NCBI RefSeq assembly: GCF_904849725.1
Contig: NC_058520.1
Location: forward strand, 399,789,993 to 399,853,992
DNA: 64,000 bases
Source: Hordeum vulgare subsp. vulgare
Lineage: Eukaryota; Streptophyta; Magnoliopsida; Poales; Poaceae
Direction: 5' to 3'
Under the pieces are notes generated by a model. The model searched no databases, was not told where the DNA came from, and saw only the letters and a program-made list of their open reading frames with translations. Of this stretch, positions 36,284 through 49,500 are shown piece after piece; position 1 is the first letter of the stretch; each line of letters opens with the position of its first letter. The translations under genes and the position numbers were made by a program.

Positions 36284-37826
36284 TGATACGTCTCCATCGT
36301 ATCTATAATTTTTGATTGTTTCATGCCAATATTCTACAACTTTCATATACTTTTGGCAACTTTTTATACTATTTTTGGGACTAACATATTGATCTAGTGC
36401 CCAGTGCCAGTTCCTGTTTGTTGCATGTTTTTTGTTTCGCAGATTATCCATAACAAACGGAGTCCAAACGCAATAAAAAACCTACGGTGATTTTTTTGGA
36501 ATATTTATGATTTTTGGGAAGAAGAATCAACGCGAGACGATGCCCGAGGGGGTCACAAGCCCCCTAGCCGCGGCCTAGGGGTGGGGCCACACCTGGAAAG
36601 CTTGTGACCAATCCCTAAGGCGGTTGGTGCCCTTCTTTCGCCGCAAGAAAGATATTATCCGGAAGAAAATCGTGTTAACATTTCAGCCCAATCGGAGTTA
36701 TGGATCTCTGGAAATTTAAGAAACGGTGAAAGGCAAAATTTGGGAGCGCAGAAACAGAAGGACATAGAGAGAGAGAGAGAGATCCAATCTCGAAGGGGCT
36801 CTCGCCCCTCCGCCGCCATGGAGACCATGAACCAGAGGGGAAACCCTCCTCCTATCTAGGGAGGAGGTCAAGGAAGAAGAAGAAGAAGGGGGGCTCTCTC
36901 CCCCTCTCTCCCGACGGCGCCGGAACGCTGCCCGGGACATCATCGTGTGACGGCGATCTACACCAACACCTCCGTCATCTTCACCAACACCTCCATCACC
37001 TTCCCCCATCTATATTCAGCGGTCCACTCTCCCGCAACCCGATGTACCCTCTACTTGAACATGGTGCTTTATGCTTCATATTATTATCCAATGATGTGTT
37101 GCCATCCTATGATGTCTGAGTAGATTTTTGTTGTCCTATCGGTGATTGATGAATTGCTATGATTGGTTTAATTTGCTTGTTGTTATGTTGCTGTACTTTG
37201 GTGCCCATCATATGAGCGCGCACGTGGCTCACACCATAGGGTTTAGTAGTATGTTGATAGGACTATGTATTGGAGGGCAAGGGTGACAGAAGCTTCAGCC
37301 TAGCGTAGAAACTGATGCATATGGGATTGAAGGGGGACCAATATATCTTATTGCTATGGTTGGGTTTTACCTTAATGAACGTTAGTAGTTGCGGATGCTT
37401 GCTAATAGTTCCAATCGTAAGTGCATAGAATTCCAAGTAAGGGATGACATGCTAGCAGTGGCCTCTCCCACATAAAACTTGCTATCGGTCTAGTAACGTA
37501 GTCAATTGCTTAGGGACAATTCCGCAACTCCTACCACCACTTTTCCAAACTCGTTAAACTAACGTAATTGTTTCTTTATCTAACCAGCCCCTAGTTTTTA
37601 TTTACGTGTTCTTTACTTTTCTTGCAAACATATCCTATCACTCCTACAAAGTACTTCTAGTTTCATACTTGTTCTAGGTAAAGAGAACGTAAAGTGTGCG
37701 TAGAGTTGTATCGGTGGTCGATAGAACTTGAGGGAATATTTGTCCTACCTTTAGATCCTTGTTGGGTTCGACACTCTTACTTATCGAGAAAGGCTAGAAT
37801 TGATCCACTATACTTGTGAGTTATCA
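36284..37826 (+). mobile_element. 5' LTR of element J
   Basis: It starts tgatacgtctccatcg and ends gtgagttatca. It contains a GA microsatellite near 36768-36782 and the GC-rich block usual for Athila LTRs. The antisense frame at 36716-37009 is chance. Confidence 0.9.
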
Positions 37827-37837
37827 AGACCTTTTTC

Positions 37838-37855
37838 TGGCGCCGCTGCCGGGGA
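37838..37855 (+). other. Primer-binding site of element J
   Basis: tggcgccgctgccgggga matches the Athila/tRNA-Asp site TGGCGCCGTTGCCGGGGA except for one base. It is 11 bases inside the LTR. Confidence 0.9.
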
Positions 37856-37947
37856 GATAGCGTGGGGTGAATATTCTTGTGTGTGCTTGTTTGCTTTATC
37901 ACTAAGTAGATTTATTTGCTGTTCTAAGTTGTTCTCTATTTTTAGTT

Positions 37948-39286
37948 ATGGATATGGACCACGAAGTACAAAAAAATTAGGTGTACTTGCTACTCATGGA
38001 GATGGGGAACCTCCTAAAACCCTCGATGCTCGTTATGTGGAAAATATTATGCACTTCTTTAATAATCCTAAGAAAACCCATTAAATTATCTAATGGGATA
38101 CACTTTGGATCAACGTGAATACTTTAGGGATTATCGCTTGACTCAAAAAGGTAAACTATTATGGGATCAAATTCATATGTTGAAATGGTATGCTTGGGAG
38201 CTATGCTCGAGATATGATATTACTTGTTGCTCTAGGATGAAGGCTAAACACCTTCCCTTTTCTTGTAAATTTAATGCTAATGAAACCTTGGCTTCTTATG
38301 CTAATGGTATATATGATTACTATGATGTGGAACAAATATAAGAGTTTGTTGCTTTTATGGGTGCTTATGAAATTGAAGCTCTATTTGAAGGGTGTGATGA
38401 TAATGATGATGCTGCTTACTGATCTGAAAATTTGGTTATGCTTCATTATATTTATACTAATTATGAATATAATGCCCATATTTATCGATTTATGGAGAAA
38501 TTCTACGCTGCCCAAGAAGAGATTAATATTTTGCAGGAAACTATGGAAGAAGAAAATGCTGAAACTATGAGCTCATTAGATGAAAAAGATGACGAGGAGA
38601 GCGAAGAACAAAAGGAGGAAGAGAGGAATAGCTACTCGTGCCCACCTTCTAATGAGAGTAACTCTTAAACTCATACATTGTTTAATTTCCCTTTGAAGGA
38701 TGAATGCTATGTTGATTGCTATGATCCCTCAGATTCATTTGAAATATCCCTTTTTGATGAACTTGATGCTTGATATGCTTATGGCCATGATGCCAATATG
38801 AAGGATGCTTATGAAGATGAACTTTCTATAGTTCCTTATGTTAAACATGAAATTGTTGCTATCGCACCCACTTATGATAGTCCTTTTATCTTTTTGAACT
38901 CTCCCAACTACACTATATCGGAGAAGTTTGCTCTTATCATGGATTACATAGATGGGTTGCCTTGTACTATTACACATGATGATTTTGATGAATATAATAT
39001 CCATGTTATTTCTGCTCCTACTTGTAATTATTATGAGAGAGGAACTACATCTCCACCTCTCTATGTTTCCAATACGATAAAATTGCAAGAAAGTGCTTAT
39101 GCTATGTATTGGCCATTACTTGATGTGCATGAATTGTTATTTTATGACATGCCAATGCATAGGAAGAGAGTTAGACTTCGTCATTGCATGATATATGTTA
39201 CCTTGTGCTCACTACTAAATTACAAATCATTGTTAACCAAAATTGGCTTTGATATACCTTGGGATCCGGGTGGATCCATTACTTGA
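37948..39286 (+). pseudogene. Element J ORF, unknown function, decayed
   Basis: An ATG at 37948 opens the region. After one frameshift (near 38085-38093) a single frame runs to the stop at 39284-39286, broken by in-frame stops at 38339, 38420, 38666 and 38771. The product would be about 445 residues. It has an N-terminal segment with GDGEPPKTLDARYVENI, a Trp/Tyr-rich part (YFRDYRLTQKGKLLWDQI), an acidic Glu-rich linker (about 38540-38650), and a C-terminal part containing FLNSPNYTISEKFALIMDYIDGLP and HDDFDEYNI and ending IGFDIPWDPGGS. There is no zinc knuckle, DTG or RT motif. It occupies the position of gag. I recall similar predicted wheat proteins without a known role. Confidence 0.6.
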
Positions 39287-42200
39287 GCACTTTATGCCTA
39301 GCTTAATGGCTTTAAAGAAAGCGCTGTCTGGGAGAAGACCCGGAAGTTTTAGAGAGTCATTTATTTCTGTTGAGTGCTTTTATCTAGTTTAAAAACAAAA
39401 AAATATAGAGGGGAACTTAAAACTTTTTCAAAAAGAGAAGCGATTGAAAGGTGATGCATTGCGGAAGTGAGGGTCGACCTTGAACACTTGTGTTCATGCT
39501 CATGGAAACAATGTAGAATTTTTCATGGAAGTTTATCGCAAAAACAATTAACCCCTTGTAAAATTCCATTGTATTATAAAAATAATGTGCCAAGTAAAGC
39601 CTTTATGATTAGTTTAGGTCATAGTTGTTTGATCATGCTGAAAAAGACAGAAACTCTGTGCTCACAAAATCATTTTTAATTCCTATCCAGAAAGAGGTTT
39701 TGAGTTGATTCTTTTTGTTTCTGATTTATATGGAAATTTCCCTAATTGTCATAATTATTCAGAATTTTTGGAGAATCATAAGTATGGTATAAGTTCAGAT
39801 TACTATAGACTGTTCTGTTTTTGACAGATTCTGTTTTCTATGCATTGTTCTCTTATTTTGATGAATCTATGGGTAGTATCGGGGGGTATGAACCATGGTA
39901 AAGTTAGATTACAGTAGATATAATGCTAATATTAATTTGGAATGAGTTCACAACAGTACTTAAAGTGGTGATTTACTTTATTGTACTAACGGATCTCATG
40001 AAAGTTTTGTTGAGTTTTATGTGATCGAAGTTTTCAAGTTTTGGGTGAGACCACGATGGATGACGGAATAAGGAGAGGCAAGAGCCTAAGCTTGGGGATG
40101 CCCAAGGCACCCCAAGGTAATATTCAAGGAAGACTCAAGCGTCTAAGCTTGGGGATGCCCCGGAAGGCATCCCCTCTTTCGTCTACAATCTATCGGTAAT
40201 TTTACTCGGAGCTATATTTTTATTCATCACATGATATGTGCAAATGCTTGGACCGTCTTTTGTGTTTACTTTTCCTTTTTATTTTAAGCACCATGCTGGT
40301 GTGAGATAGTCCTTGGTTGATTTATAGAATGCTCTTTGCACTTCACTTATATCTTTTGAGTACGGCTTTATTGAATGCTTCATGTGCTTCACTTATATCA
40401 TTTGAAGTTTGGATTTCCTGTTTCCCCACACATAGAAAACCGCCATTTGTAAAATGCTCTTTTGCTTCACTTATATTCGTTAGAGCAGGGCATATATTTT
40501 GTATAAAGAATTAAACTCTCATGCTTCACTTATACCTATTTAGAGAGTCAACAAGAGTTGGTCATTCACATGGTTAGTCATAAAATCCTACATAAAACTT
40601 GTAGATCACTCGATATGATATGTTTGATTCCTTGCAATAGTTTTGTGACATGAAGATGTGATATTAGAGTCATGCTAGTGAGTAATTGTGTATTCGTAGA
40701 AATACTTGTGTTAAGGTTTGTGATTCCCGTAGCATGCACGTATGGTGAACCGTTATGTGACAAAGTCGGAACATGATTTATTTATTGATTGTCATCCTTT
40801 GTGTGGAAGTCGGGATCGCGCGATGGTTAACTCCTACCAACCCTTCCCTTAGGAGCATGCGTGTAGTACCTTGTTTCGATGACTAATAGACCTTTGCAAT
40901 AAGTATGTGAGTTCTTAATGACTAATGTTGAGTCCATGGATTATACGAACTCTCACCCTTCCACCATTGCTAGCCTCTCTAGTACCGCGCAACTTTCGCC
41001 GGTGCATTACACCCACCATATACCCTTCCTCAAAACATCCACCATACCTACCTATTATGGAATTTCCATAGCCATTCCGTGATATATTGCCATGCAAACT
41101 TCCATCGTTCCATTTATTATGACACGCACCATCATTGTCATATTGCTTTGCATGATCGTAAGATAGCTAGCATGATGTTTCCATCGCTTGTCCGTGTTTT
41201 GATGTCATTGCTATGCTAGATCATTGCACATCCCGGTACACCGCCGGAGGCATTCATATAGAGTCATATTTTATTCTAAATATCGAGTTGTAAGTAAATA
41301 AAAGTGTGATGATCATCATTATTAGAGCATTGTCCCATGTGAGGAAGTAATAAAAGAGGCCAATGAAGCCCAAAAAAAGAGAGGCCAAAGAAGCCCACCA
41401 AAAAAAAGAAAAAAAGAAAAAAAATTAGAGAAAAGAGAGAAGGGACAATGCTACTATCCTTTACCACACTTGTTCTTCAAATTAGCACCATGATCTTCAT
41501 GATAGAGAGTCTCCTATGTTGTCACTTTCATATACTAGTGGGAAATTTTCATTATGGAACTTGGCTTGTATATTCCAATGATGTGCTTCCTCAAATTGCC
41601 ATAGGTCTTCGTGAGCAAGCGAGTTGGATGCACATCCACTAGTTCCTTTTTGAACTCTCATACACTTATAGCTATTGTGCATTTGTTGCATGGAAATCCC
41701 TACTCACTCACATTGATATCTACTGATGGGCATCTCCATAGCCCGTTGATACACCTAGTTGATGTGAGACTATCTCCTCCTTTTTTTCCTCCACAACCAC
41801 CATATTCTATTCCACCTATAGTGCTATGTCCATGGCTCACGCTCATGTATTGCGTGAAAGTTGAAGAAGTTTGAGAACACTAAAGTATGCAAGAATTGCT
41901 TGGCTAAAACCGGGGTTGTGCATGATTTAAATACGTCATGTGGGGAAGATGGAGCATAGCCAGAGTATATGATTTTGTAGGGATAACTTTCTTTGGCCAT
42001 GATATTTTGAGAAGACATGATTGCTTTGTTAGTATGCTTGAAATATTATTGTCTTTATGTCAAATGATATACTATTGCTCTGAATCACTTGTGTTTTAGT
42101 ATTCATGCCATGATTAGATTATATGATCAAGATTATGCTAGGTAGCATTTCACATCAAAAATTATCTTTTTTATCATTTACCTACTCGAGGAAGAGTAGG
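39287..42200 (+). other. 3' noncoding region of element J
   Basis: There is no gene here. It holds 'aagcttggggatgcc' motifs near 40092 and 40145, four 'cttcacttata' repeats (about 40340, 40386, 40465, 40524), and a purine-rich A/G tract near 41398-41445. The order and content match the E tail (25900-27355 and 52328-53225), and 41263-41300 spans the point where H split E. Confidence 0.75.
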
Positions 42201-42218
42201 AATTAAGCTTGGGGATGC
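42201..42218 (+). other. Polypurine tract of element J
   Basis: aattaagcttggggatgc directly precedes the 3' LTR. The same sequence, except the last base, precedes the 3' LTR of E at 53226-53243. Confidence 0.75.
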
Positions 42219-43746
42219 TGATACGTCTCCGTCGTATCTATAATTTTTTATTGTTTCATGTCAATATTCTACAACCTTCATATACTTTTGGCAACTTTTT
42301 ATACTATTTTTGGGACTAACATATTGATGCAGTGCCTAGTGCCAGTTCCTGTTTGTTGCATGTTTTTTGTTTCGCAGATTATCCATACCAAACGAAGTCC
42401 AAACGCAATAAAAAAACCTATGATGATTTTTTTGGAATATTTATGATTTTTGGGAAGAAGAATCAACGCGAGACGATGCCCGAGGGGGTCATAAGACCCC
42501 TAGCCGCGGCCTGGGGGTGGGGCCACGCCTGGCAGGCTTGTGACCAATCCCTAAGGAGGTTGGTGCCCTTCTTTCGCCGCAAGAAAGAAAATATCCGGAA
42601 GAAAATCGTGTTAAAATATAAGCCCAATCAGAGTTAGGGATCTCTGGGAAATTAAGAAACGGTGAAAGGCAAAATCTGGGAGCGCAGAAACAGAAGGACA
42701 CAGAGAGAGAGAGATCCAATCTCGGAGGGGCTCTCACCCCTCTGCTACCATGGATACAATGAACCAGAGGGGAAACCCTTCTTCCATCTAGGGAGGAGGT
42801 CAAGTAAGAATAAGAAGAAGGGGGGCTCTCTCCCGGCGGCGCCGGAACGCCACCCGGGACATCATCGTGTGACGGCGATCTACACCAACACCTCCGTCAT
42901 CTTCACTAACACCTCCATCACCTTCCCCCATCTATATTCAGAGGTACACTCTCCCGCAACCCGTTGTACCCTCTACTTGAACATGGTGCTTTATGCTTCA
43001 TATTATTATCCAATGATGTGTTAGCATCCTATGATGTTTGAGTAGATTTTCATTGTCCTATCGGTGATTGATGAATTGCTGTGATTGGTTAATTTGCTTG
43101 TGGTTATGTTGCTGTCCTTTGGTGCCCATCATATGAATGCGCGCGTGGATCACACCATAGGGTTAGTAGTATGTTGATAGGACTATGTATTGGAAGGCAA
43201 GGGTGATAGAAGCTTCAACCTAGCATAGAAATTGATGCATACGGGATTGAAGCGGGGCCAATATATCTTATTACTACGGTTGGGTTTTACCTTAATGAAC
43301 GCTAGTAGTTGTGGATGCTTGATAATAGTTCCAATTATAAGTGCATAGAATTCCAAGTAAGGGATGACATGCTAGCAGTGGCCTCTCCCACATAAAAGTT
43401 GCTATCGGTCTAGTAACGTAGTCAATTGCTTAGGGACAATTCTGCAACTCCTACCACCACTTTTCCACACTCGTTAAACTAACGTAATTGTTTCTTTATC
43501 TAACCAACCCCTAGTTTTCATTTACGCATTCTTTAATTTTCTTGCAAACCTATCCTATCACTCCTACAAAGTACTTCAAGTTTCATACTTGTTCTAGGTA
43601 AAGCGAACGTAAAGTGTGCGTAGAGTTGTATCGGTGGTCGATAGAACTTGAGGGAATATTTGTCCTACCTTTAGCTCCTCGTTGGGTTCGACACTCTTAC
43701 TTATCGACAAAGGCTACAATTTATCCCCTATACTTGTGGGTTATCA
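42219..43746 (+). mobile_element. 3' LTR of element J
   Basis: It starts tgatacgtctccgtcg and ends gtgggttatca, and aligns over its whole length with 36284-37826. The right target duplication gcctc follows at 43747-43751. Confidence 0.9.
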
Positions 43747-43751
43747 GCCTC
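43747..43751 (+). repeat. Target-site duplication of J, right copy
   Basis: gcctc, identical to 36279-36283. The H LTR resumes with 'cacaccgctccaacgg', as at 51990-52006. Confidence 0.9.
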
Positions 43752-44089
43752 CACACCGCTCCAACGGAGATTATCATCCACAAGGGTGTGAACTTCGGGA
43801 TACATCATCGTCTCCGCGTGCCTCGGTTATCTCTTACCCGAACCCTTTACTTATGCACTTTACTTTGTGATAGCCATATTGTTTCTTGTCATATATCTTG
43901 CTATCACTTAGTTGTTTATCTTGCTTAGCATAACTTTTTGGTGCACATAGTTGAGCCCAGTTGTTTTAGGTTTTCTGCTTGACAAATTAAACGTTAGTTT
44001 TATTCCCCATTTGTTCAAGCCTAAACCATAATTATTTTAAAGCGTCTATTCACACACACACCCCTCTAGGCGACATCCATGTATTTTCA
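43752..44089 (+). mobile_element. 5' LTR of H, segment 3
   Basis: This is the end of the H 5' LTR. It aligns with 51988-52322 and ends 'cgacatccatgtattttca' one base before the primer-binding region. Confidence 0.85.
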
Positions 44090-44091
44090 AT

Positions 44092-44103
44092 TGGTATCAG
44101 AGC
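44092..44103 (+). other. Primer-binding site of element H
   Basis: TGGTATCAGAGC is a perfect match to the usual initiator tRNA-Met site of plant Copia elements. It directly follows the 5' LTR. Confidence 0.92.
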
Positions 44104-44162
44104 TAGGTCTCTCTTTATTAGGTTTAACCACTTAGAGAGTAAGGATTTCGACTAGGGGTTTA

Positions 44163-46560
44163 GGATTCTTTGATGCTCTTAGTTTCGATGGCACAAATTT
44201 TGATGTCTGGGTAATTCGCATGCTTAATCACTTTAGGGTCATGGACCCAAATTCGTTGCGAATTGTAGATATGGGTTTTTCTCCTCCAAAGGATTCTCAA
44301 AATATATATTTATAGGATTAGAAAAACTATTATCTCAATGCTCTAGCTTCTAATGTGCTTTTTGATGCTTTGAGCAATGTAGTTATATTTTAACTCATGC
44401 CATTCCTGGATGCTCATGAGTTGTGGAGAAAGCTTCAAGATAAATATGGTACGTCCAAGATTTGTGGGAATGATTGTTCTCCCTCCACCTCCGGTCATGT
44501 GGTCTTCTCAACTTCATCTACTTCACCTACATGTGAATTGCCAGAAGGTAATGATATGGTGATTAGTGGAGATCATTGCAATGATGATAGTGGGCTTATT
44601 GTTGATGATCCTTCATCACTATATTATTGCAATGCTTCATATTTGGATTTTAGCACTTTGAGCACTTTAATGTTTTACATGCTTGTGTTGATAGTCCGTG
44701 CATATCCTGTAAAAACTGCTTGACTAAATCTCATGATGATATGCTTTCTATATCTTGTTGCCATCATAAAAATGTATCTATTTCCCCGAGTTTTTGTGCT
44801 AACAATGTAGAGGAAATACATCACTCCATGGAACAATATGTGGCCTTAAATGGTGCTTCAAGGGATCCCACATCATCATCTTTTGTTTCTCACTTTTGCC
44901 TTATGGCTAAGGCTTCAAAGGTATCTCCTACTTTGAATCCCAATATATCTCATGATGATGATGTTGATGATAATAAGGATGAGGATAAAGATGAAGAGAG
45001 TGATGATATTGCATCCTTAAAAATTAAGGTGAAATGATTTTTAAATTTATTTATAAGAATAAACTTGCTTGTTCCCACTTCTTGGAAATCATGTCTATTA
45101 CCACTAAGGGCAAGAAATACATTGAGGAGTTGGAAGCTCATCTTGAGGAGCATGAGGCCACCGTTGAGACAATGGAAGGTCATGAGCGTGATTATGCTAA
45201 TGAGATCGCGGAGCTATCTCAAGCTCTAGAAAATGAACAAACCACCAAGGAATCTCTTGAGGAAACCTTTGCTCTAGAATTATCTATATTAAAGGAATCC
45301 CATGATAGATCTCTCGAGGTGGCTAATGATTTAAGAACTAAAAATGATAAGCTTGAAGTTGCACATGCTAAACTCCTTGAGGACTATGAGCACCTTGAAA
45401 ATGGCTCAAGGGCTATTGAGAATTCACTCATCGAACTCACCGAGTCCCATGCTCAACTTGAAGCTTCATATGCTAAAGAGCTTGCCAAGTTGCCTTTTCC
45501 TCTTATTGCTAATGATGATGCTTGTGCTACTAACTCTACTTCTTGTGAAGCATCCATTTTAAAAGGAGAATGTTGAACTAAGGGCTCAACTTGAGTTGCT
45601 ATCTAGCAATTATGGGAAACTGGAAGAAAGTCATGTAATGCTCACAATCTCTCATGATGATCTTCTACCGTCCCATAATGTGCTAAAGTTAGCTCATGAG
45701 GCTATTACTACCAAGGTAACATCAAGTGAGCCTCATGTGGACAATGGCACTACTTCTAGTCAAAATGCTATATTGCCATGCTAGTCCTCGTAATTCTTCT
45801 ACTCATAATGTTGCTACCTCTTGTGATGAATTACTTCCATTTCCTTGTTGCTCTAACAATGAAGCTTATACTTCCTCTAGTACTTGTGTTGATACTAACC
45901 ATGTAAAGGAAATCAAAGAGCTCAAGGCCCAAGTCACTTCCTTGAAGAAATACTTGGAAAAGAGTCATGAAGGGATGTCCACACTCAACAATGTCTTGTG
46001 TCGGAAAAAAATCCCCGAATGACAAATATGGAATTGGATTCAAATCGAACAAGAAGAATAAGTCCAAAAACTTCAAGAAGAAGGGCCAAGAACAAGTGAA
46101 GAATTCGGCCAAGATTATTTGCTTCAAGTGCAAAATTGAAGGGCACCATGTTAGATCTTGCGCCCTAAAGAAGAAGCCCCAAAGTCACAAGCAACAAGGG
46201 AAGTGGCCACAAGTTAAATCACATACTCAACTACAAGTTGAAGAAAGGCCTCTTCCCAAGAATACCCAAGCCAACACTTCTCATGTTGAGAAATCAATAG
46301 GGAAGAAATTAAAGGGTAGATGTTGCCACTTATGTCGTGAGAAGGGTCACTTCGCCTCTTCTTGCATGAGAGGTAATTTATCCAACCCAATCATTATTGA
46401 AGATATCTATTCTCTTGGGAAGGATAAGGTTGGCAATGTGTTTGCCAAGTTTGTTGGTACTCAAAGTGGTGTCAAGAAAAGTACCATTTTGGTTGCCAAG
46501 CCTATTGTGACTAACCTCTTAGGACCCAACGTGGTTGGGGACCAACAAGCTCAAACTTGA
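44163..46560 (+). pseudogene. gag: Gag of element H, SIRE-like, degenerate
   Basis: The N-terminal region (44163-44460, one frame with stops) has FDGTNFDVWVIRML and HELWRKLQDKYGTSK, typical of Copia UBN2-type gag. The frame changes several times (44720, 45034, 45596, 45967). A long coiled coil of Glu/Leu-rich heptads spans 45100-45480 (YIEELEAHLEEHEATVETM). Two CCHC knuckles follow: CFKCKIEGHHVRSC (about 46122) and CHLCREKGHFASSC (about 46324). A long gag with coiled coil and two knuckles fits the Maximus/SIRE lineage. No protease follows. Confidence 0.78.
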
Positions 46561-49500
46561 TCAATAGGTGATTGTGGAGGACATTGGAGACTTGGATACA
46601 TAATTAAGAATTAAGGGGTCTTTATCATTCATATTATCTCAAGCCAAGTCATTTGGATTATCAAGTTTCTATCTCATATCCAATGTGCCTCCTTACGGTA
46701 ACTTGTACTTAAATTGTTTACATTGTTAGTTACTTGCCCCTTTGCACGTTGTGGTTTTGTACCTTGCATGTGTTTGTATATGTTGTCCTTCCAACTTGCT
46801 TATCTTGAGTAATCGAGTATGTGTATGTTGGTTTGCACATCATGTACATGTGAGTCTTGTATTGAGCCTTTTTGCATCTTGTTTGTATCTTTGTTGGCTC
46901 TTGTGAGAGATTAATGGATTCTCCCATTTTGGGGGAGTGATGTGCTTTATGCACCTCACAATCCTCTAAATGTGTATACATGAGGAATACCACTTAGTAT
47001 TGATGTTTCAAGATTATCTAGTCTCTATGTGGTATGTGTTACTCATGACAAATTCAAATTCTATATGGTCCATTAATTATCTCTTGTTGGTTTTAATTTG
47101 CCACTTGTTAATATTGTTGGGTTATCACATTATGGGGGAGTAATATGCTATGTGCATATTACAAGCCTAGAAAATGTGTACATTTGAGGTATTGCCACTT
47201 AGTGTTGATATTGGAAATTATCTTGTTCCTAGGTGGCATGTTATCTCTACAAGTGTCATTTGCTTGCGTTTTAGGGGTAAAAGATGATGTTGGATATATT
47301 TGTGATCTACCAATGAGTATTATTTCCAAAATACTTCTTGTCCTTGACAATTGGTATTCCCATCATGTGGTAGAAATTGCTAATCGTCTTTACATTGGAT
47401 TTTGTGTTTCGTTTGTCTTCATTGCCTCTTGTGGATCTATTTTAACATGTCTAGTGTTTTTATAGATATAGGGAAAGCGATGGTCCCATCTTGTGCATTT
47501 TGTATTTAAATGAAAATTCTATATAATGCACATCCCTTGGGGGAGCTATCCTATTTTATTTAGAACACTCTCTTTATTCGTCCATCATAAAATCTTTTGA
47601 ACCCCATCAAGTGTGTTGATGGGAGGCAAGTATTGATCTTTATGATGCTTTATGCCATCATGAAAATTTGTCGAGGGTTTGGTTTGTTTGGAACCTAGCT
47701 CTCTTTTGGAAACTAGATACCTCGTGTTTATTTTCCTTCAATTGGTATCTTGTTTCCTTTTATTTGGCATGTGTCAATGGATATCTCATTCTTTGAGGTA
47801 TCTTTTAATTGATATCCTTCAAGTGATAGTTTTTTGTTTGGGATCTTATTATCACTTGATACCTTGTCTTTTGGTGACTTATCAACTTTGTGTTGAGTTG
47901 ATTCTTGAGAGCCTTGAGCATGCATATTTACTATATATAGCTTCTTTTGCATGCTTTCTTTCCTTGACCCGATATATAGGGGAAACTCCACCTTGTTATA
48001 AATTGGCTAAACTATGCATGAAATTCAATTTCATATCTATATGCACATATTTATGTGGAGTTTGTCCTATGTATTGTTGGTTTTCTAACTCTTTGGTCCC
48101 AATGAGTTTGGGCATCATTTTGTTTGTTTGTTGTTCTAGGAACAATTGGAGATGCATTCGATGCTCGGCTCACCTACAAGGAAGGTGTTGACAACGTGTG
48201 CTTACCGGAGCCAAGTTAGGATGATCAACGAACAACCATCTACTACATCAATCCAATGATATCTCGGTAACAAGTATCTACTCCATGCATACATTCCTTG
48301 CAAGGCCCGAACATGTCTTCGCTTGGTTGAGCGGTACTGCCATGGGTAGCCACTGTACTACTTCTGGAGATGTGTTACTGCTGCACTCATGCAGTAGCAG
48401 CACCGACATGGTACTATCGCATCCAGCACGGCAGTATTTTTCTGCTGTCGCTGGACAAACAATACTACCGCCTAGCTAGCGGGAGTAAAATTTTACAACC
48501 GCTGGCCAGGCGGTACTACCACGCCATCGGGACCGCGAGGGGTTATACCCTCTTCTCGTGGTTCTGTCTCTCTGTCCAGGTTGCATCTTGGCATGAATCT
48601 CTTGATTTGTTCTTGTGGTACTTGTTTCCTTTCTGAAAGCATCCAAACGATGATGTCTTATTGCTAGTTGGGATGTATTTGATATTCGTATGTTGTAAGT
48701 TCATATTGTACAATAAGAAATTATTAGGCCATGTGCTATGCTTCTAAGCAAAGACCTTATTGATATATTTATGACTTCCTTTTGGATATCTTGTTTGTTC
48801 TTTCTTGTAACCATTTCGTGTGTACATCCTTCTTTGTGGATATATATCATCATGATTGTCTTCTACCTAGGATCTTTTACAGATGAGAGAAGTTAGATCT
48901 CTAATTGATATCCTCTTTTCTGTCACGTCCACCGTTGCATTTCCTTTTTCCGTTTTTGGTGGCTTCGTGAAAGGATTTGTCTTGAGTGCGTATCTTACAT
49001 TCTTGCATCTTGATGCACTCTTTGGTGGTGAAGATTATTTTTCCTCATGCTTGTCTTGATGAGGCTTTTGCCATTTCGATTGGTATCCCTCCTCTTGATA
49101 GGGTTATTATTTCCTATCTTCACCATGGGTTGTCACAAGCGTTGGTTCTCAATTTGTTTTTTAGTAAGCCCGTAAACCCATTTTCTAGTAGTGTTTGTGT
49201 GGGAAGGATATGTCTTGCACTTTGTTTCTCAATTCATCAATACTATGTTGATGAGGAATGCTCATCCTTATCTTAGTCTTCTCAAGTGCTTTGCCATGAC
49301 TCACACACATTATTTTGGTTGAGCCTATCTTAAGTTGTTTCTTTTACATGTTGCTCAACCATTTGTTTTGTGGAAGTGATGTGCTTATTGTATCATCTAT
49401 CTTCTTGCACTTGTTGTGTGTTTTTATTAATTTTGGGGGAGCAACGATCCTATTTTGTGTACTTGTATAAATACAAAAATCTCTTATTAGTGCACAAATC

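Larger units (their letters stand above)
36284..43746 (+). mobile_element. Element J: complete non-autonomous Athila-type element, 7463 bp
   Basis: J has two LTRs (1543 and 1528 bp), an exact tRNA-Asp-type primer-binding region, a single degenerate ORF of unknown function, a 2.9-kb noncoding tail, a polypurine tract and a perfect 5-bp target duplication gcctc. There is no recognisable protease, RT or integrase, so J must have used enzymes of another Athila element. The noncoding tail is homologous to that of E while the coding part is not. In the first ~215 aligned LTR bases I count about 11 substitutions. Confidence 0.9.

Noticed and set aside
36716..37009. 97-codon minus frame in the J 5' LTR, with a similar one at 42489-42803
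   Set aside because: LTR copies with GA-rich and GC-rich composition; no domain.
44092..44103. tRNA-like sequences at primer-binding sites
   Set aside because: Only 12-18 bases complementary to tRNA 3' ends; no cloverleaf, so not tRNA genes.
47679..48191. 170-codon hydrophobic frame that could suggest membrane segments
   Set aside because: T-rich noncoding tail of H; the Phe/Leu/Cys content follows from base composition and there is no homology that I recognise.
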